From Rhodoferax_B sp049316285 (GTDB lineage Bacteria > Pseudomonadota > Gammaproteobacteria > Burkholderiales > Burkholderiaceae_C): 64,000 bases of DNA. Position 1 is the stretch's first letter, and every line of letters begins with the position of its first letter. The notes under the pieces were generated by a model that searched no databases, was not told the origin of the DNA, and saw only the letters and a list, made by a program, of their open reading frames with translations. The position numbers and the translations under genes were made by a program. Below, one piece after another: positions 41,535 through 51,012 of the stretch. The DNA is taken from contig NZ_JBMOXA010000017.1 in the NCBI RefSeq assembly GCF_049316285.1, positions 39,740 to 103,739 of the forward strand. The letters are read 5' to 3'.

Positions 41535-42349
41535 ACGGTTCCAATAAGAATCCGCTGTCGGTGGTGCAGTCATTTTGGATGCATCGGCAGTTGATAGTGC
41601 AGTTAATCAAGCGCGAGATTGCCGGCAGATACCGAGGCTCATTCTTGGGCGTGGTCTGGTCATTCATCAACCCCTTGTTGATGCTGAGCATTTATACCTT
41701 TGTGTTTGGTGTGGTGTTCAAGTCCCGTTGGCGCTCAGAGTCGGCAGATCCCATTGAGTTTGCCGTGGTGATGTTTGCCGGCGTGATGCTGCATGCCTTG
41801 ATTGCCGAGTGCATCAATAGGGCGCCGAGTTTGATTGTTAGCAACGTGAACTTCGTGAAGAAGGTTATTTTCCCGCTGGACGCACTGGCTTGGGTTGCTG
41901 TGGGCACTGCGCTCTTCCACCTCATGATCGCGCTGCTGATTTTTGTGGCCGCCATCGTGGTTTGGCAAGGCGCGGTTCCGCTCACGGTGTTGTTGGTCCC
42001 GGTGCTGATTGCACCCTTTGCGTTGATGACGGTCGGCTTTGTCTGGTTTGTGGCGTCGTTGGGGGTGTACCTACGCGATATCGGCCAACTCATGGGCATC
42101 GTGACTTCGTTGTTGATGTTCTTGGCGCCGGTGTTCTACCCACTCGAATCTGTGCCGGCTTCGTTTCGCAAATACCTTTATTTAAATCCCATCACCTTTG
42201 TGGTGGAGCAGGTGCGGAATGCGTCGGTTTGGGGGCAGCCTGTGGATTGGGCTGTTTGGGGTATTTACTGTGTGATCGCCTACGTGATTGCGTGGGCTGG
42301 CTTTGCGTGGTTTCAACGCATGCGCGGGGGCTTTGCTGATGTCCTCTGA
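41531..42349 (+). CDS. wzm: O-polysaccharide ABC transporter permease
   Basis: This 272-residue inner-membrane protein of the ABC-2 polysaccharide exporter family has about six hydrophobic segments. LIKREIAGRYRGSFLGVVWSFINPLLMLSIYTFVFGVV near residue 25 is the family signature. It exports undecaprenyl-linked polysaccharide with the Wzt ATPase. The TTG at 41531 is chosen because it overlaps the rfbC stop and leaves a typical N-terminus; the upstream open frame lies inside rfbC. It overlaps the next gene by 11 bp. Confidence 0.9.
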   Translation: MNGSNKNPLSVVQSFWMHRQLIVQLIKREIAGRYRGSFLGVVWSFINPLLMLSIYTFVFGVVFKSRWRSESADPIEFAVVMFAGVMLHALIAECINRAPSLIVSNVNFVKKVIFPLDALAWVAVGTALFHLMIALLIFVAAIVVWQGAVPLTVLLVPVLIAPFALMTVGFVWFVASLGVYLRDIGQLMGIVTSLLMFLAPVFYPLESVPASFRKYLYLNPITFVVEQVRNASVWGQPVDWAVWGIYCVIAYVIAWAGFAWFQRMRGGFADVL

Positions 42350-43682
42350 TGCTGTGATTGATATCCACGGTTTGAGCAAGCGGTATGAGGTGTATGCCCA
42401 GCCTCGTGATCGTTTGCGGCAGATGTTTCTGCCCAAACTGCGCCAATTGGCGGGCTTTGAGTCGCGTGAATACTTTAAAGAATTCTGGGCACTGAAGAAT
42501 GTGAACTTCAGTGTTGCGCGTGGCGAGACCGTGGCCATCATTGGCCAAAACGGTTCGGGTAAGTCGACGTTGCTGCAGCTTATTTGTGGCACGTTGTCCC
42601 CTACATCGGGCGAGGCCAAAATCCATGGCCGCATTGCGGCGCTGCTGGAATTGGGGGCTGGTTTTAACCCCGAATTCACTGGGCGCGAGAACGTTTTTCT
42701 CAGTGGTCTGTTGTACGGCATTTCCCAGAAAGAACTGGAGAGTCGTTATGACGCCATCGTTGCGTTTGCTGAGATTGGCGATTTCATCGACCAACCTGTC
42801 AAGACATACTCCAGCGGCATGTATGTGCGCTTGGCGTTCGCGATCGCTGCACACGTGAATGCCGATGTTTTGGTGGTGGACGAGGCCTTGTCTGTTGGCG
42901 ATGTTCGATTTACCCAAAAGTGCATGCGGTTCTTGCGCGAGTTCCAGAAAACCGGAACGCTGCTGTTTGTGAGCCACGACACGAGTGCAGTCATTGGTCT
43001 GTGTTCGCGGGCGGTTTGGCTTGATCGTGGCGTTCTGCGCATGGATGGCCCTGCGAAGGAAACGGTAGAGACTTATTTGGCGGCTCAGCACGCTCAAGAC
43101 CGCGAGGTGCTTGGTCATGGTGTTGAGCTCAAGGTCACGCCCCAGCATTCAACAGAGCCCCTTTCCGAAGAGGCAACGCTTGCCGTGGAAACGGCGGCCG
43201 CTGCACATTTCAAATCCGCACGCTCTGAATTTGGTGCGGGTGGTGCAGGCATCGTTTCGGCTCGACTTGTCAACGAAGCGGGCGTACCGATTGTGATGAC
43301 ATATGGCGAGGATCTGGTGCGCCTTGAGGTTACCGCCGAGGTTTACCAGCCGCTAGACAACCTAATCTTCGGTTTCTATTTAAAAGATCGGCTCGGTCAA
43401 CGCCTGTTTGGTGAAAATACTCTCGCGGTGAAAGACGCATCATCGATCGCTGTTTTACCGGGCGAGAGGCTGAGTGCTATTTTCAAGTTTCGGATGCCGA
43501 TATTGCCAGGCGGAACCTATTCTCTGGACTTGGCCATCGCCTCCGGAACTCAAGATAGCCATACACAACAGCATTGGATGCACGACGCGCTTGAAGTGCG
43601 CGCGGCAGATACAACCATCACGCACGGTTTGATTGGCTTACCGATGCAAAGCATTAGCGTCAGAAAGGGTACCGATGATTGA
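42339..43682 (+). CDS. wzt: O-polysaccharide ABC transporter ATPase with C-terminal carbohydrate-binding domain
   Basis: This 447-residue protein has an ATPase domain at residues 1-250: Walker A GQNGSGKST at 69-77, signature YSSGMYVRLAFAIAAH, Walker B VLVVDEALSVGD. A beta-rich C-terminal domain follows (residues about 290-440; LEVTAEVYQPLDNLIFGFYLKDRLGQRLFG), as in Wzt proteins of E. coli O8/O9a. There the extra domain recognises the chemically capped end of the O chain. This predicts that a terminal modification is the export signal here, consistent with the methyltransferase fused in the next gene (8-bp overlap). Confidence 0.92.
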   Translation: MSSDAVIDIHGLSKRYEVYAQPRDRLRQMFLPKLRQLAGFESREYFKEFWALKNVNFSVARGETVAIIGQNGSGKSTLLQLICGTLSPTSGEAKIHGRIAALLELGAGFNPEFTGRENVFLSGLLYGISQKELESRYDAIVAFAEIGDFIDQPVKTYSSGMYVRLAFAIAAHVNADVLVVDEALSVGDVRFTQKCMRFLREFQKTGTLLFVSHDTSAVIGLCSRAVWLDRGVLRMDGPAKETVETYLAAQHAQDREVLGHGVELKVTPQHSTEPLSEEATLAVETAAAAHFKSARSEFGAGGAGIVSARLVNEAGVPIVMTYGEDLVRLEVTAEVYQPLDNLIFGFYLKDRLGQRLFGENTLAVKDASSIAVLPGERLSAIFKFRMPILPGGTYSLDLAIASGTQDSHTQQHWMHDALEVRAADTTITHGLIGLPMQSISVRKGTDD

Positions 43683-46600
43683 ATTCACCGGTGAAAGATT
43701 TGTTCCTACCGAGAGCGGTGAAATTCGGTACGAGCACATGCATCGTTATGCATGGGTGTCTTCGTTCGTTCAAGGAAAGAAGGTTCTTGATATCGCCTGC
43801 GGAGAAGGGTATGGCTCTGCTCTATTGGCGCAGAGCGCTCTCTCGGTTGTCGGTGTCGACATTTCAGAAGAGGCAGTCGCACATGCTCAGCAAGCGTATG
43901 GAGCGCAAACCAATCTGAGCTTCAAGGCAGGAAGTGCGGCCGCCATTCCAATGCCTGATGCCAGTTTTGATGTGGCTGTTTCATTTGAAACGGTAGAGCA
44001 TTTGACCCAGCAAAGTGAAATGCTAGCCGAACTACGGCGAGTGCTGAAGCCCTCGGGCCTGTTGCTGATTTCTTCTCCCAATAAGAAGGTCTATTCAGAC
44101 GACAGAAACTACGTCAACGAATACCACGTCAAAGAACTCTATTTTGACGAGTTCGACGCGCTGCTGCGCGAGCAGTTCAGCGCCATCAAATACTTGGGCC
44201 AACGCCTGTTGACCAGCTCCACGCTGGTTCCCATGGAGGGTGTGAGCGAGCAGTATCAAGCGATCACACTCAGAGACGATGTTGCCCATGAGCAGACGGT
44301 AGAAGCCACCGGCATCATGTACTTTGTGGCCGTGTGTGCGGCTGATGCGGCATTGCTGCCGTCGACCAATCCGTCTGTCTACGTCGAACAGGGCATCGAC
44401 CTCTACGACCATTCCCAAGCCACGTTGCGCTGGGCATCCAAGCTGGACCGCGAGTTCGCCGAACTCGATGCCAAGCACGGGCGGCTACAGGTTGAGTTTG
44501 ACGATCGCTCTGCATGGGCTCAGTCGATGAACACGGAGCTGACAGAATCGCGTGCGCAATATGCCGAGGCAATTGCGACTCGAGATTGGTCGGCGCAGCG
44601 CATCGCAGAACTAGAAGAGTTGAATGCCGGGATCAAAAGGTCGATTTCATGGCGCATGACGATGCCGGTGCGCATGGCAGGCCGCGTGTTGCGGGGCGAA
44701 TGGTCCACGATCAAAACGATGGTGGCGCCAGGCATCGTCCGCCGAAGCCGTGCGGTGTATCTGAGACTGCCGTTGTCACGCTCCATGAAAGACAAGCTGG
44801 CCTCGGTTGCCTATCGCGTGGCTGGCCCATTGTTCAATGGGGTTGTGCATTACGAGACTTGGCGCCGGCAAAGAGACAACCAGCCCCTCGCCCCCATCGG
44901 CAAGGGGCCCGTATCGGAAGAGAAATTCTCCGAAGTGTTGGCTGAGTTGCGCTTCGATGTAGTCGAAGACCCCGAGGTCTCTATCATCATCCCGACGTAT
45001 GGCAATTTGCAGCATACGCTGGCGTGTGTTCGCTCCATCGCAGAACATCTGCCCAAGGCCTCGGTTGAAGTTCTTGTTGCAGAGGATGCGTCGGGCGACA
45101 AACACATTCGCCGACTGCGCGAGATTCCAGGGTTGCGCTATGTTGAGCATCCAAAGAACCTCGGCTTTCTGCGTTCGTGCAACGCAGCGGTGGGGCACGC
45201 CAAGGGGCGTTATGTCTATTTGCTGAATAACGACACCGAAGTCACCCCTGGCTGGCTCGACAGCATGCTGGCGCTGTTTGCACAGTCGCCTGAATGCGGA
45301 ATGGTGGGGTCGAAACTCGTATACCCAGATGGCCGGTTGCAAGAGGCAGGCGGCATTTTGTGGCGCGATGGCTCCGCGTGGAATTATGGTCGCCTGGACG
45401 ATCCTTCACGCAGTATCTATAACTACGTCAAAGAAGCCGACTATTGCTCCGGTGCCTCTTTGCTGATCTCTCGTGCGCTATGGGATCAGTTGGAGGGCTT
45501 TGACGAGCATTATTTGCCAGCTTATTACGAAGATACCGATTTGGCGTTTCGTGTCAGAGCCGCAAGCAGAAAGGTGATGTACCAGCCCGCTTCGGTTGTG
45601 ATTCATTACGAGGGCATCTCGCACGGGACCGATACCGGCAGTGGCGTCAAGGCGCACCAAATCGAAAACCAAAAGAAGTTTTATGCACGCTGGGCGCCGG
45701 TGCTTGACGCACAGCATCTGCCGAATGCAGTTAACCCATTTTTGGCCCGTGATAAATCGGTTCAGAAAAAAACGATTCTGGTGATTGATCACTACGTACC
45801 ACAGCCCGATAGAGACGCCGGCTCGCGGAGCATGTGGTGTTTTCTGCGCGAATTCAAAGCTATGGGCCTGAACGTCAAGTTCTGGCCGGCAAATTTGTGG
45901 CACGACCCGGAATACACGAAACTTCTACAGCAAGAAGGTATCGAGGTTTATTTTGGCGGCGAATACGCGGGTCGGTTTGTCGAATGGATTCAGGAGCATG
46001 CCAATAATCTGGATTACGTCTTCCTGAGCCGGCCTCAAATTGCTGCTGAGCACCTTGATGCCGTTAAAAATTTCACCCAGGCAAAAGTTCTTTTCTATGG
46101 GCATGACTTGCATTACGCCAGATTGATGGGTGAGTACGAGAAGACGCAGGATGCCCGAGTTTTAAAGCATGCCAAAGAAAGCCAGGCACTAGAAGAGTCG
46201 CTATGGCGCCAGATGGACGTGGTGTATTACCCATCTGCAAGCGAAACAGAGGCTGTACTGAAGTCTTTGCCCACTGCAACGGCTAGAACCGTTCCACTTT
46301 ATTTCTTTGATAAAAAAGAATTTGAAGTATGCCAAACGGGGCGCAACAAAGAGACTCTCCTTTTTGTCGCTGGTTTCGGGCATCCGCCTAACGTAGATGC
46401 TGCAAAGTGGTTGGTGACAGAAATACTACCGCGCGTGAAAGCGAAGATTCCCAATGCGCAGCTGATCTTGGCTGGATCAAATCCTACGGACGAGGTCAAG
46501 GCCTTGGCCAATGGACACATTAAGGTGACAGGCTACGTAAGCGATGATGCTCTTGACGCTTATTACCGGACCTGTGGTCTGGCCGTGGTTCCACTTCGTT

Positions 46601-46869
46601 TCGGTGCCGGGGTTAAGGGAAAAGTTTTAGAGGCTCTACACCATGCGGTTCCATTGGTCACAACATCTGTTGGCGTGCAAGGACTTCAAGGCCTAAACGA
46701 GGTTGCATCTGTTTTTGATGAACCTGGAGCCATCGCGGAAGCCATCGTGGGGTTGATTTTGGACCCGGAAAAATGGAATCAAGCCGCGACGGATGGCTTG
46801 AACTATGTACATACGCATTTCTCGCAAGTCGAGGTCAGGCGCGTATTTGACATGGATATTCAAAGTTGA
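43675..46869 (+). CDS. Methyltransferase / coiled-coil / GT2 / GT4 fusion protein
   Basis: The 1064-residue protein has four parts. Residues 1-225 form a class I SAM methyltransferase (VLDIACGEGYGSALLA at 37-52, LRRVLKPSGLLLISSPN). Residues about 255-325 form a heptad-rich coiled coil (LDREFAELDAKHGRLQVEF). Residues 433-680 form a family-2 glycosyltransferase (VSIIIPTYGNLQHTL, LLNNDTEVTPGWLDS, YLPAYYEDTDLAFRVRAA). Residues 697-1060 form a GT4-type glycosyltransferase (LFVAGFGHPPNVDAAKWL, VVPLRFGAGVKGKVLEA). It is the last gene of the wzm/wzt operon. It could extend the O chain and end it by methylation, like WbdD with WbdA, but in one polypeptide. Confidence 0.88.
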   Translation: MIEFTGERFVPTESGEIRYEHMHRYAWVSSFVQGKKVLDIACGEGYGSALLAQSALSVVGVDISEEAVAHAQQAYGAQTNLSFKAGSAAAIPMPDASFDVAVSFETVEHLTQQSEMLAELRRVLKPSGLLLISSPNKKVYSDDRNYVNEYHVKELYFDEFDALLREQFSAIKYLGQRLLTSSTLVPMEGVSEQYQAITLRDDVAHEQTVEATGIMYFVAVCAADAALLPSTNPSVYVEQGIDLYDHSQATLRWASKLDREFAELDAKHGRLQVEFDDRSAWAQSMNTELTESRAQYAEAIATRDWSAQRIAELEELNAGIKRSISWRMTMPVRMAGRVLRGEWSTIKTMVAPGIVRRSRAVYLRLPLSRSMKDKLASVAYRVAGPLFNGVVHYETWRRQRDNQPLAPIGKGPVSEEKFSEVLAELRFDVVEDPEVSIIIPTYGNLQHTLACVRSIAEHLPKASVEVLVAEDASGDKHIRRLREIPGLRYVEHPKNLGFLRSCNAAVGHAKGRYVYLLNNDTEVTPGWLDSMLALFAQSPECGMVGSKLVYPDGRLQEAGGILWRDGSAWNYGRLDDPSRSIYNYVKEADYCSGASLLISRALWDQLEGFDEHYLPAYYEDTDLAFRVRAASRKVMYQPASVVIHYEGISHGTDTGSGVKAHQIENQKKFYARWAPVLDAQHLPNAVNPFLARDKSVQKKTILVIDHYVPQPDRDAGSRSMWCFLREFKAMGLNVKFWPANLWHDPEYTKLLQQEGIEVYFGGEYAGRFVEWIQEHANNLDYVFLSRPQIAAEHLDAVKNFTQAKVLFYGHDLHYARLMGEYEKTQDARVLKHAKESQALEESLWRQMDVVYYPSASETEAVLKSLPTATARTVPLYFFDKKEFEVCQTGRNKETLLFVAGFGHPPNVDAAKWLVTEILPRVKAKIPNAQLILAGSNPTDEVKALANGHIKVTGYVSDDALDAYYRTCGLAVVPLRFGAGVKGKVLEALHHAVPLVTTSVGVQGLQGLNEVASVFDEPGAIAEAIVGLILDPEKWNQAATDGLNYVHTHFSQVEVRRVFDMDIQS

Positions 46870-46892
46870 CCTGAATTGCAACGGATCAGGTC
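46868..46892 (+). terminator. Hairpin at the end of the O-polysaccharide operon
   Basis: The stem GACCTGA/TCAGGTC (7 bp) with an 11-base loop overlaps the stop codon of the fusion gene. No T-run follows, so it is a weak terminator or mRNA-end stabiliser. Confidence 0.4.
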
Positions 46893-47107
46893 GATCCGAC
46901 GGCAGTGCTCTAGAGATGGAGAATCATTTGCGGGGACTGGGGTTCATAGTGAACAGCGTGAAAACTAGAAAGGGGCATCGTTCACTCTTAATGATGAGTA
47001 GATGATTCTTCTTTTTTTGATGTTTTTTTGCTTTCATTTTGGCGACATGGTGATATGTATTCCATCATCAAAAAATGTCAAGCAATAGCTTCTAGTGAGA
47101 ATGTGTG

Positions 47108-47791
47108 ATGAAATGTGGTGTTTGTGGCGGCAGTTCTTTTGCCGGTAGAGCTATCCTGTGGGATGGCCTCATTAATGAATGGCAGCTTTCAGAGAGCGAG
47201 ACGGCCTATGTCAACAGGCAGCAAGGAGAGTCTTGCAATGACTGTGGTTCGAATTTGAGGTCCATTGCGTTGGCAAATGGAATTCGCTCCTACCTGGGAG
47301 TGAAGTGCACATTAAATGAAGCGGCCCAAAAGGCAGAGTTTCAAAAATTATCTATTTTTGAAATTAATGAAGCCGGGAATTTAACGCCGTCTCTCCAAAA
47401 GTTTTCAAATTACAAATTTGGGGCATATCCAGAGGTGGACATGCATGCGATGCCTTTCGCAGACGCATCATTTGATCTCGTCATTCATTCTGATACGTTG
47501 GAGCATGTGGATAACCCAGTTCACGCCTTGTCTGAATGTCGCCGAATCTTGAAGCCGGGTGGTGCCTTGTGCTTCACAATTCCAACCATCGTTGGACGAA
47601 TGACTCGTAAAAGAGATGGTTTGCCAAAGAGCTTTCATGGCAATCCCGCAACCGCAACGGATGATTTCATTGTTCGGACAGAGTTTGGAGCGGATGGATG
47701 GACCTACGCAATGGAAGCCGGTTTTACTGATGTTGCACTTCATGCAGTTGCCTATCCATCGGCAATTGCCTATGTCGCTAGAAATGGATGA
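47108..47791 (+). CDS. Class I SAM-dependent methyltransferase with N-terminal zinc-ribbon-like motif
   Basis: This 227-residue protein starts MKCGVCGG and has a second pair in SCNDCGSN, so a zinc-binding knuckle probably precedes the methyltransferase core. The core shows FADASFDLVIHSDTLEHVDNPVHALSECRRILKPGGALCFTIPTI, motif II/III of class I enzymes, but lacks a clear glycine-rich motif I. The preceding 238 bp are AT-rich and hold its own promoter region. Composition drops here, marking the start of the foreign-looking segment. It probably methylates a sugar of the O chain. Confidence 0.8.
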   Translation: MKCGVCGGSSFAGRAILWDGLINEWQLSESETAYVNRQQGESCNDCGSNLRSIALANGIRSYLGVKCTLNEAAQKAEFQKLSIFEINEAGNLTPSLQKFSNYKFGAYPEVDMHAMPFADASFDLVIHSDTLEHVDNPVHALSECRRILKPGGALCFTIPTIVGRMTRKRDGLPKSFHGNPATATDDFIVRTEFGADGWTYAMEAGFTDVALHAVAYPSAIAYVARNG

Positions 47792-48323
47792 AATCGCGGT
47801 TGCTCTGAGAACGCCCCTTTAACGTGGGCGTCTTAAAAAGAACGCCAGGTGCTCTAGCAGACTTTCGTCGATGCAGTCGCCATTTATCGCGTTCGATCGG
47901 TTGGATTGCTCGGGCACGGACTGCTCTGGGCGTATAAATCCGGACGTCGCTGTGGGCAAACCATCGCAAGAAATCACTTCTAGGAATTGATCATCGCTTT
48001 GCGTCCTGAGGATGCCCGAAACCTCGGCCTTAGTTCACGCATGTCACCCAAAGTTGGCTTGCGACGACCTTGCTCGCCGTGACCCGACAGCCAGTTGGTC
48101 AGATTATTTGCATGAGAGCGCCCAGTGGCAATCGGCTGCTGCTGGAGAGACTGCTATGACCGAGGCGGTCTTCTATTCCCCATAACCACTCGCACGCACC
48201 ATTCTCTCTCCAGACATGGCGAACTGAATACGTCTATTCGTGACGTTTACCCGAAGGGTATATCCCCCGCTCCCTGGGCTGCAATTCAGGCAGTGAAGTC
48301 TCCAGGAGGAGGAGGCGTAGAAC
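47792..48323. other. 532-bp gap without a recognisable gene
   Basis: A hairpin at 47811-47831 (ACGCCC...GGGCGT) follows the methyltransferase stop. The rest holds only short, unconvincing open frames on both strands. Two minus-strand stretches read as protein-like fragments without a continuous frame, so a decayed gene or insertion-sequence remnant is possible, but I cannot name one. Confidence 0.35.
47811..47831 (+). terminator. Probable terminator hairpin of the methyltransferase gene
   Basis: The stem ACGCCC/GGGCGT with a 9-base loop lies 20 bp after the stop; only a short T-poor tail follows. Confidence 0.45.
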
Positions 48324-50630
48324 TTACGCTGGTGCTGAGGCGCTACTTTTTTCGTTCATACGACGTAATGCAATAATGTATATGCCGAGTAAAAGCAGAC
48401 CAGAAAATAAAAACCAAAGACTAATCTTAAAGATGGGCGGCGAGTAGCGAAACTCGATGAAATGGGCTCCTGATTTAAACGGAACACCTATTTGATTGCC
48501 GTTGACCTTGAGCGGCATTTTTAGTTCACCATCAACGAGAACCTCCCAAGATGAACTGGAAAACTCATTCAAAACGAAGACGCCATCCGTGTCGCACTGG
48601 ATTGAATAAATTCTCTTGTTGAATTTGACCGGGCTTTGTGCTTGATTGAAGCAAAGTGAAGTTGCCACAGTGCTTTTCGCCGATTCAAGAGTTAGCGTGC
48701 CAGGTTCAATAAAAAGAACTGGCTTTTTCAAGTCAAGGTTGATAGTTTTGTCTGCGAAGTCATCTGAACTCCCAAACAACCCATTGATGGATTGAGCTAT
48801 GTAGGTGTATGGCAGCGCGGCAGGTGCTTCGTATATCGAAAATCCGGAAATGTTTTCTGAAAATTCATAACCGTTAGTCGACTCTTTAGTACAGTCTTGG
48901 CAAACTAGAAATTTTCCGCCAAGCGCACGAACGTAATTGTCTTTTCGAGGAACGTGGTAGTAGATTTCTTTGAATTGCTGGTAGGGGGCTGGGTTAACAT
49001 AAGCATTAAATGTTCTCAGCCCTAGATAAGACGCCAACATGGCTCCGTGCTGTTTTTGGATGGAACCTTCAAAAACAACTCGATATTGCCGATTCGGATC
49101 CTTCTCGGCGATCCTCTCCAGCGCTGACATCAAGCCAACGCCTCCCGTCGCTAAAAACTGGCTGTCAGAAATCTTTGGCGCAATCCATGGGACTTGAATC
49201 CATTGCGCGCCGATGGTCAGCGCAGCCCAAAATGAAAGAATGACATTCTTGTTGAAATTGGGGCGAAGTCGTGCGAGAAAAATGGTGCCGAAAATCAATA
49301 ATCCCAATGGAATAAGTGTTCTTAATGCGACCTCATGGCCTCGGTCTTGAATTTTGAACGCAATAACCAAGCTGAAGGCAATGCTTAAAACGACAAAACC
49401 AGCAAAAAATTTCTTCCAGTATGAAGATGGATTTTGGCTGATTTTTGAAAACTCACGAATAATCTGGTCAATGCCAAAAGCTGCGAGCAATCCAACAGAA
49501 AATTGAAAAAGAAATAAAAACCGGCTGGGTTCTCGGATTTTATTGATTAAAGGAATTTCGTAGTTTACGTAGGCGAGTCCAAAATTACTGCCAAATGATG
49601 AGAGTAGCGAATAGATTGCCAGAAAAATGATTGGCCATACGGCCCAATTTATTTTTCTCGCAGAGCCTGATTTAATTGCCAAGAAAATTGGAATCAAACC
49701 GATGAAGAGGCCGCCAACTGCTTGGGTATTGGCCATTTTAAAAAAAATGGCTGGTATGTCGGCGATTCGAACTTGATCGGTAAGAAAGGCTTCGAATGGA
49801 ATCAGGTCATTTCCGATGACCGGCGGAAATCCGCCAACCCATCGAATCATATCCTTGAAGTCTGATACAACGGGAATCAGTACTGGGGCTGTAAGTAAAA
49901 TTGCGATTAAAGCAATTAAGGATACTGTCCCCAAGGCGGGAAAGAAATTTTTAAAATTATTCTTTTTGTACAAAAATAATGTGTAAGAGAGAAATAAAAG
50001 AACGCTAATGACGACGGCATGAATCAAAGGCTGTGCGGGAGAAGCCAATGTAAGCATGACGATTGCAAAGAGCATAGTCATACACGCGGGTAGAGATTTT
50101 GGCTGCTCTAGGACTTTAATTAATCCGGCTAAATACAAAGGAAGCCAAGCATATGGTGCCGTGATATTTATCCAAACCGCGTAATTTTGCGAATTCGAAC
50201 TGAAGGCTATTAGTACTGCCCCGACAATAGCTGCAATTCTTGAAACCTGCAGTACTCTAAGAAGAATATAGGAGTTTGCGAGAAATATAAAAATATGCAT
50301 CAATGTGATGAGATGCATGGACCGCATTGCTTCCAATGGGGTCTCGAAAATAGGCAAAAACGAAAAATAAAAAGGATAAAAAGGCGACAGTTGAGCAAAA
50401 TTGAATAGTGGAATGCCACCGAGAATGGTATTTATCCAGAGTGGCCATTCGCCGTGCCGAAGTACTTCTGAAATATGTGAAAGTATTGGGGCGAGAAAAA
50501 ATTCGTTGTCCAAATGGGTGGCGAAAGAATATTTCTCACCAGCTATTTTGTACAAGAAAAGAAGCCATACGGCAAAGATGGCGGCAATTTCTGCAATTCG
50601 AGTCTGCCAGTTGAATTTATTTTTTTCCAT
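48324..50630 (-). CDS. Large multi-spanning membrane protein, YfhO/GT-C-like
   Basis: This 768-residue protein has about 12-13 hydrophobic segments, a long periplasmic part (residues about 500-720) and a final hydrophobic segment followed by a basic tail. HGEWPLWINTILGGIPLFN near residue 56 matches the PLWNP-like loop of YfhO and related GT-C glycosyltransferases; the acidic pair just after the first segment (HLDNEFFLAP) is the expected catalytic site. It should transfer a sugar from an undecaprenyl-phosphate carrier in the periplasm. It overlaps the GtrA gene by 14 bp and is the last gene of an AT-rich operon. Confidence 0.82.
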   Translation of the reverse strand: MEKNKFNWQTRIAEIAAIFAVWLLFLYKIAGEKYSFATHLDNEFFLAPILSHISEVLRHGEWPLWINTILGGIPLFNFAQLSPFYPFYFSFLPIFETPLEAMRSMHLITLMHIFIFLANSYILLRVLQVSRIAAIVGAVLIAFSSNSQNYAVWINITAPYAWLPLYLAGLIKVLEQPKSLPACMTMLFAIVMLTLASPAQPLIHAVVISVLLFLSYTLFLYKKNNFKNFFPALGTVSLIALIAILLTAPVLIPVVSDFKDMIRWVGGFPPVIGNDLIPFEAFLTDQVRIADIPAIFFKMANTQAVGGLFIGLIPIFLAIKSGSARKINWAVWPIIFLAIYSLLSSFGSNFGLAYVNYEIPLINKIREPSRFLFLFQFSVGLLAAFGIDQIIREFSKISQNPSSYWKKFFAGFVVLSIAFSLVIAFKIQDRGHEVALRTLIPLGLLIFGTIFLARLRPNFNKNVILSFWAALTIGAQWIQVPWIAPKISDSQFLATGGVGLMSALERIAEKDPNRQYRVVFEGSIQKQHGAMLASYLGLRTFNAYVNPAPYQQFKEIYYHVPRKDNYVRALGGKFLVCQDCTKESTNGYEFSENISGFSIYEAPAALPYTYIAQSINGLFGSSDDFADKTINLDLKKPVLFIEPGTLTLESAKSTVATSLCFNQAQSPVKFNKRIYSIQCDTDGVFVLNEFSSSSWEVLVDGELKMPLKVNGNQIGVPFKSGAHFIEFRYSPPIFKISLWFLFSGLLLLGIYIIALRRMNEKSSASAPA

Positions 50631-51012
50631 TCTTTTCTACCGAAGATGTAAAGACGAGTAATTTGTTTAGTGTGTAAGAGATGAATATGTAAATCACGCC
50701 TGCAATGATCTGGCATGCACCTGATGGAGTTTTGGTGTAGCGCAATAAAACATATAGAACGATAAAGTTGGCTAGATATGCCAATGCAAACACAAGCAAA
50801 AATCGAGGTAGTTCCTTAGATTTTTTGCCGGTTGATCTGAAGGTTAGATTTCTATTGAGTGCGAATGACACCATAAGGGCAACTGAGTAGCCCGCGAAAT
50901 TACTGACCATAGGAGGCCAATTTAATAAAAATTGGGCTCCAAAGATCAGTGCATATCCAAAAAATGTATTGAATACCCCAACCAAAAGATATCTGAAGAG
51001 CTCTCCCGTCAT
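50617..51012 (-). CDS. GtrA-family membrane protein
   Basis: This 131-residue protein has four hydrophobic segments and the GtrA layout (LFRYLLVGVFNTFFGYALIFG at the start; FALNRNLTFRS in the middle; GVIYIFISYTLNKLLVF at the end). GtrA proteins are thought to flip undecaprenyl-phosphate sugars to the periplasm. Its start overlaps the methyltransferase gene and its end overlaps the YfhO-like gene, forming a GtrA + GT-C pair with the GT2 at 51679. Confidence 0.88.
   Translation of the reverse strand: MTGELFRYLLVGVFNTFFGYALIFGAQFLLNWPPMVSNFAGYSVALMVSFALNRNLTFRSTGKKSKELPRFLLVFALAYLANFIVLYVLLRYTKTPSGACQIIAGVIYIFISYTLNKLLVFTSSVEKNGKK

Noticed and set aside
48125..48376. Plus-strand frame of 83 codons
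   Set aside because: It overlaps the end of the YfhO-like gene antisense and has no ribosome site or recognisable sequence.
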